NCBI GenBank assembly: GCA_032718475.1
Contig: JAUCBJ010005166.1
Span: 1-21,807, forward strand
DNA length: 21,807 nucleotides
Source: Nemertoderma westbladi
Lineage: Eukaryota; Xenacoelomorpha; Nemertodermatida; Nemertodermatidae
Direction: 5' to 3'
Position numbers and translations under genes: made by a program. Every line of letters begins with the position of its first letter. The first letter of the stretch is position 1. The notes under the pieces were generated by a model. It was not told the DNA's origin and ran no database searches. It saw only the letters and a list, made by a program, of their open reading frames with translations. Shown here one piece after another: positions 17,697 through 21,807 of the stretch.

Positions 17697-18740
17697 GGTT
17701 CTTTGAAAGGTTCCGTGAATTGTACGGGAATAGTATTTTTGTCTGCCACGGTGTTGTGGGCTAGTAGGCCGGATATTGGTACCGGAATGCCCACTGGTAA
17801 TTCTGTTAGTTCTGGATGCAGCTCCAGTTGCATCGCGGCGCGACTGCTCGCGTGCCCGACAAACTTTTAGAACGTCATCTGTGTCGGATCATCATAAGTT
17901 TCGAAAATTTTCTCTCTTAGATCATCATCGTTTATTCCAGATATTATTTTCGTCATTAATTGCTGATCACAGCAATCTGGACAAGGTTCTGAATTGCTTT
18001 GCAAATCAGACAACCGAATGTGGAAATCATTAAAGGTTTCACCCTGAGATTGTTTGGCAAGGTAAAAATCTACACGGCGGCAAACAACATTAGTTGTTCG
18101 GCGAAAAAAAACGTGTAGGTTGCAGAGAATTTCATCTACAGACATAGTCTGTAATATGCATAATAACTCTCATTGCATCCTGCGTTTTGCGTGATAGACA
18201 ACCATAAAGGTGTACAACCTGTGCTTGTCTGTCCAGGGACGTGATGTCATTCACTTTATAAAAACGCTCAAATTGTTCTCACCACGTATTGAACTGGGCA
18301 AGGCTATAATCAGGGGTCAGTTGTTCAGGCTTATATGACGAATCGATCCGTCTATAATTACGGTGGGTGCTTCCAGTGGCGGATTCCACTGGGTAGGAGT
18401 CGGGTGCATGTGCACCCGCGCTCATAACGGGATCAGTAGGTCTGAATGTCCATTGTTCTTGTAGGAACTGTAGGAATACAGACTGTTGTTCCCTATTGGC
18501 TGTTTGTTGTTTGCGTAGGAACATTAATAAGGATGGGGAAATACTGGAATCATTCAGAATTTCTCCAGTAGCCCTGTCATCAGGTACACTCGTTTCTCTA
18601 ATATAACGTAAAACAGCGCAACGCATAGAGTCTGTGTTAGTTTTAGGGTCAATACGAATTTCAAATTCGTTGACCCAATCCCTTAGTTGTTCGCGTGTAG
18701 CGTCAGTGACATTCGCAAGGGATGGAAAATCTGAAGACAT
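17697..18740 (-). pseudogene. Gag region of the gypsy element, broken in three places
   Basis: The start at ATG 18738-18740 is the first in a good frame after the LTR and gives MSSDFPSLANVTDATREQL. A 153-codon frame ends at TGA 18279-18281 directly after a Trp. The same frame resumes (QFERFY, LYGCLSRKTQDAM), then shifts near 18150 into MSVDEILCNL and the 92-codon frame ending at TAA 17867-17869. Another shift near 17880 continues with VCRAREQSRRDA. Helical, charged sequence with FYLAKQSQGETFNDFHIRL is typical of a gypsy capsid. No intact zinc knuckle. Identified by position and by the capsid-like pattern. Confidence 0.75.
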
Positions 18741-18963
18741 GACAGTTTATTGGAACAGAATGATTAGGCCTAGTACCGGAATATGGAATAGGTAGTAAAA
18801 AAAATGGTGTAAACCAACCGTATCAGCGTTCCATGTGTCAGTCTAACCGAATTCAGCAGCATCAGTGTAAGCCTAGCTGTTTTGGGGAGTTCTGCATTCC
18901 TGAATTCAGATTTAAACAGTTTATTGTAGTGTTGTTGGGCTGTAGGCAGGCAGAAGGTTGCAA
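18741..18963 (-). other. Leader of the gypsy element between primer-binding site and gag
   Basis: About 220 bp of non-coding sequence between the primer-binding site and the gag start, where a packaging signal would be expected. No motif identified. Confidence 0.6.
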
Positions 18964-18981
18964 ACTACAGGAACTGCGCCA
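18964..18981 (-). other. Candidate primer-binding site
   Basis: Directly after the 5' LTR the element's strand reads TGGCGCAGTTCCTGTAGT. It begins TGG, as expected for pairing with a tRNA CCA end. I cannot assign the tRNA. Confidence 0.7.
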
Positions 18982-19204
18982 TCTTAAGAACTCGGTTGTG
19001 GTTCTATATCACAATATCAATCATGCAATATCATATAATCAGGTAACAGGGTAATATATACAGCAGTAACACTGTACAGAAGTAATGCCTAGGTGAGGCT
19101 CAATACCGGTAACACCCCATAACCACAAAGTACCGGTAGGTATCTATAGTACAGTAGAGCTAGAATCTGTCGGTTGAGGCCATGGCAAAAGCGAGTATCT
19201 CTCA
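18982..19204 (-). repeat. 5' LTR of the gypsy element
   Basis: 223 bp, three differences from the 3' LTR (about 1.3%). A/T-rich TATA-like words (TATAGATA, TTATATTA) occur but no convincing promoter is defined. Confidence 0.93.
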
Positions 19205-19209
19205 CCACA
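19205..19209. other. Target-site duplication, right copy (CCACA)
   Basis: Matches 13925-13929 exactly and confirms the LTR boundaries. Confidence 0.85.
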
Positions 19210-19435
19210 CAAAGATTTACTGAAGGCCTATTTTTTGAGCTCAATTAATGTGCAGTCCTAGACCTGTACGCTGCACTTGAGGGCTGGTCGCTGCCGAAAT
19301 GTAGTTATTCCTAATAACTGCCGCCACAATACATAAAACACCGCCACTCTAACGATTCATTTTGTGCCCAAATATTTAATGCTGCCCCCGCTCTTCCCAA
19401 TATTTTCCGGCGCCACTGCCTATTGTGTCCGGCAC

Positions 19436-19517
19436 TAGTCTCAGTTCCACTGGCGTCTAGTGACCAGACCTCAGTGTTACTAATGTAACCCATAATATTA
19501 TGAGGGTTGGGGGTGCT
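19436..19517 (-). repeat. Diverged fragment of the LINE leader seen at 7943-8012
   Basis: The minus strand shares AGCACCCCC, AACCCTCA, TTACATTAGTAA, GAGGTCTGG and CACTAGACGCCAGTGGAA (with small changes) with + strand 7943-8012. Similarity fades after that. The reading MGYISNTEVWSLDASGTE parallels DYISNAEVQPLEASGMT of the LINE frame. Confidence 0.75.
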
Positions 19518-19534
19518 ATATATTATTCTATTAT

Positions 19535-19612
19535 TGCGTTATATATTTTTGCCACACCATGATGCATTCCACAATTGGCATGCTCCAATGAAACGTATAT
19601 TAATAATGCTTT
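19535..19612 (-). repeat. Inverted partner of 13641-13710
   Basis: See 13641-13710. It lies beyond the right LTR, so the two copies bracket the gypsy insertion. Confidence 0.6.
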
Positions 19613-19839
19613 GCTGGTTTATTGACAACGCCGCAACTCCCTATCCCCCATGACTTTCGTGAGATTATCCGCATCTTCAAGGCCAGTGTCCTTTAACCCG
19701 ATTAGTACCGGGCTATACAATGTTGTACAAATACCGGGGAAGGGGGGTTCATATTGATAAATTTTAACGAAAACGTCTGATTTTTGTTTGTACGTAGATT
19801 TCACTAGTCTGTATCCGAAAAAATTTGAAAAATTGTACT

Positions 19840-20400
19840 GGTGTGGTTATTTTGCAGCACCAAAATTACAAGTAGTGAACAATTTTCATAAAATTTGAAA
19901 GTTACAATTTTCCGCTAATTGTTTTTCAATACAGGATTTCTGGGGCGCAAAATCCATTGAAAAATATTTAAAAATGATGTGATTGCTACAAATGGCTGTT
20001 TTAGTCCTCTATGCGTAGGAAAAAAATTAAAAAAACATGTAACCAGCACTTTTCAGTTAGAACACAACATTTTTAATTCACTTATACGATACTATAAATT
20101 CACATTTTCGGGTTTTCTAGGGCGCTGATTCTAATGGAATACATTTATAATATGCCAGATCATTGCTACTCGTATTTTTCAGCGCAAAATGGCAAATTTT
20201 GGTGCTACCACCAAATTTAGTACCCATCACCAAAAAGTAAAATTTTGAGATGTCCATTGCTGTTTTTACTGATTCCATCCGATTCCGGTACCTCATAAAC
20301 CCGTATAACGCAAGAAACAAGATGATACTATATCTTGACCAATTTGCTTATTTTCAAAAATTTGGTGATGGCACAACAATGTTCACCCACCAGCTAAATC
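19840..20400 (+). repeat. Second block of the degenerate repeat seen at 9890-10480
   Basis: 20113-20215 follows 10085-10185 in the same orientation (TTCT.GGG..CTG, AATGGAATA, TATTTTTC, AAATTTTGGTGC, CACCAAATT). 20225-20345 follows 10350-10470 in inverted orientation (GAGATGTCCATTGCT, CATAAACCCGTATAACG). Earlier units at about 19840-19980 are weaker. No gene. Confidence 0.65.
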
Positions 20401-20493
20401 CATAAGCCGCTCAATTACAAGACGTGCGTGCAGTCACTGTACTCACGGTGAAAGCAAAGTCCATCAAATATGAGATGGCTCTGTGTCAAGTTA

Positions 20494-20541
20494 GGGGGGT
20501 GGGGTGGGGTGGTGTTGGGGGGGGGGGGGGGGGGGGGGGGG
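20494..20541 (+). repeat. G-rich tract including G25
   Basis: G6-T-G4-T-G4-T-GG-T-G-TT followed by 25 G (20517-20541). Four or more G runs with short loops could form a G-quadruplex. Confidence 0.95.
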
Positions 20542-20674
20542 TGTTGAACAGTTAGAGCCCAGCATGTAGTAGGTCTACATAAAAGTGGAAAATATTGATG
20601 GAGTTCCACCACTTCCCTGATTCTGATGATCGAAGCCACATACGGTAAGTAGCACATTTGTTACAGTTACATTT

Positions 20675-20687
20675 TGCCATCTAGCGG
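20675..20687 (-). promoter_or_regulatory. Isolated CTCF-core-like motif
   Basis: The minus strand reads CCGCTAGATGGCA, which fits the same 13-position core at every position. The flanks are not recognisably the 146 bp repeat, so this is a separate occurrence. Confidence 0.35.
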
Positions 20688-20689
20688 TT

Positions 20690-21300
20690 GATAAATAAAA
20701 TATAAACATTAAACAAATTACAATAGAATAGGTTACAGTTTTATTTTTGAGAATAATCAGCTGTTATTTGCGTCGAATTTCCCCTGGAGAGGGATTAATT
20801 TTTATTGCGTCCAGTTTTATTGCTCCCTCTCTGAGTTATTTAGTTATTTTATGAGTTATTTGTCCACGGGGAGTTAACGAAACCCTCTGCTAAAAAAAAA
20901 GGGTGATAAATAATGTCATAAGGATATAATGAGATTTACAAGAGTCTCAATTGTCAATCACTGTAAAATAATATATGCGCTGAACCATAAAGAAAATAAT
21001 AATTATTATTCAGGGTTTGTGGATAATTACTTAAAGACAGCGGACCTGCTAATTTTAAATTATTGCTTATACAAAATGGTGTCGTTGCGTTACGGGTACT
21101 GTCGCGCTACGGCTAATTATCGCGTTACGGCTATACTGTCTTGGTTTTACATAAGGAATCATTATCAATATTATTCTATGGTAAATATAAATTAATACTT
21201 TTCCATTGTGCTTATTTCTTTTGATTATTTTAGTATAATAATTAAAAATATATATATAATATTCTATGGTGTTTACGTACAGATGAGCTGCGAATAATGT
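20690..21300. other. AT-rich spacer with a short GCGTTACGG repeat
   Basis: At 21084-21132 three units of GCG(T/C)TACGG occur, the last two 23 bp apart. An 88-codon open frame (20929-21195) has no recognisable family. Otherwise nothing seen. Confidence 0.5.
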
Positions 21301-21323
21301 AATGTAATAATGTTTTACAGCAT

Positions 21324-21340
21324 GGGGGGGGGGGGGGGGG
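21324..21340 (+). repeat. G17 homopolymer
   Basis: Seventeen consecutive G. Confidence 0.97.
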
Positions 21341-21612
21341 TGCTACCATCTTTCCTATGTTCTTTGACAACCTTACACTCACTAATGTATATTGTATTGT
21401 ATTCTGTGGTGTACCGGTACATCTTTAGTTACAGTTTCAAGCCTGAGGTACGGATTATGTTCAGATTTGAATTTACTTTCATTTTGTCATTCCCCAACTG
21501 CGTTTTATATATAATAACTTTGCAATTATCCTTGCCACGCTTTATATTTTTACTGGTCGTATAGTATATACTTACTGGATAACTATGAACAATTTTGGCT
21601 AAGTGCAAAAGG
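21341..21612. other. Spacer, no feature recognised
   Basis: AT-rich; the open frame at 21310-21564 starts within the G-tract region and has no family resemblance. Confidence 0.5.
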
Positions 21613-21614
21613 TT

Positions 21615-21760
21615 CTCAGTTCATCCGAACCATACACAACCCACCACCGAACCACCCCTTCGCGGACGAACCATTCATACACAACCCACCACCACTTCAC
21701 AGCCGAACCATTCATACACCATACGAACCATTCATTCATACCACCGAACCAAATTCCATG
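21615..21760 (+). repeat. Degenerate tandem repeat with GAACCATTCATAC core
   Basis: GAACCAT(TC)ATACAC-type units begin at about 21629, 21669, 21705 and 21725, several followed by AACCCACCACC. Unit length is irregular (20-43 bp). Confidence 0.75.
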
Positions 21761-21807
21761 CGCGGCCGGTGATTGGCTAATTCAAGTGCTTTAATTTTAG
21801 ATACTTT

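Larger units (their letters stand above)
13930..19204 (-). mobile_element. Full-length Ty3/gypsy LTR retrotransposon (5275 bp), coding region decayed
   Basis: Two 223 bp LTRs, a 5 bp target duplication, a primer-binding-site candidate, a polypurine tract, and the order gag - protease - RT - RNase H - integrase on the minus strand define a Ty3/gypsy (Metaviridae-type) element of ordinary length. The integrase follows RNase H, which separates it from Ty1/copia. No envelope-like frame and no chromodomain were seen. It resembles the widespread invertebrate K02A2.6-like (Mag-related) gypsy group by its integrase C-terminal motifs; that placement is tentative. The interior carries at least five frameshifts and three in-frame stops, described under the domain entries. 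Confidence 0.95.

Noticed and set aside
20415-20657. 80-codon minus-strand frame with a poly-Pro run
   Set aside because: The Pro run is the translation of the G25 tract; no domain is present.
21595-21794. Thr/His/Pro-rich frames at the right end
   Set aside because: Translations of the degenerate GAACCATTCA repeat in two frames.

Overview
The window looks like repeat-rich nuclear DNA from an invertebrate animal. The evidence is a spliced fibrinogen-related exon, an animal-type Ty3/gypsy element, a Penelope-like element, LINE endonuclease and reverse transcriptase fragments, long microsatellites and G homopolymers. There are no bacterial operons, and I saw no rRNA or tRNA gene. The species cannot be fixed from the sequence; a marine bilaterian would fit. 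Almost everything recognisable is a mobile element or a repeat. The one plausible host gene piece is the last exon of a fibrinogen-domain protein (6636-7138, + strand), with a polyadenylation signal near 7391.

Layout. 1-490: a 146-147 bp tandem array in which each unit carries a CTCF-core-like motif. 1240-2900: a microsatellite, then a large inverted repeat (arms 1317-1641 and 2371-2620) whose centre holds copy A of an unclassified ~730-760 bp repeat, here called R. A ~139 bp direct duplication follows. 3140-4461: R copy B and a diverged copy C containing a (CA)n tract. 4461-5670: a 5'-truncated Penelope-like element (GIY-YIG endonuclease end), split by a 336 bp insertion with a 6 bp target duplication. 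6636-7138: the fibrinogen-domain exon. 7540-8494: the 5' part of a LINE, ending at a G tract. 8636-9137: a foldback MITE. 9226-9400: a LINE reverse transcriptase fragment (- strand). 9890-10480: a degenerate repeat block that recurs at 19840-20400. 10845-11125: two diverged units of the 1-490 repeat (- strand). 12616-13209: a second LINE endonuclease fragment.

13930-19204 is a complete Ty3/gypsy element on the - strand. Its two 223 bp LTRs differ at 3 positions. It has a 5 bp target duplication (CCACA), a candidate primer-binding site, a polypurine tract, and gag, protease, reverse transcriptase, RNase H and integrase regions in order. It is structurally young but heavily broken: at least five frameshifts, three in-frame stops and two key-residue substitutions. 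19211-21807 is mostly old repeat debris, two long G tracts, one isolated CTCF-like motif and a degenerate GAACCATTCA repeat at the end.

No cooperating gene set is visible. The features most worth following are the CTCF-motif array with a nucleosome-length period, the palindrome with R at its exact centre, the frame-neutral insertion in the Penelope-like element, and the contrast between near-identical LTRs and a decayed interior in the gypsy element.
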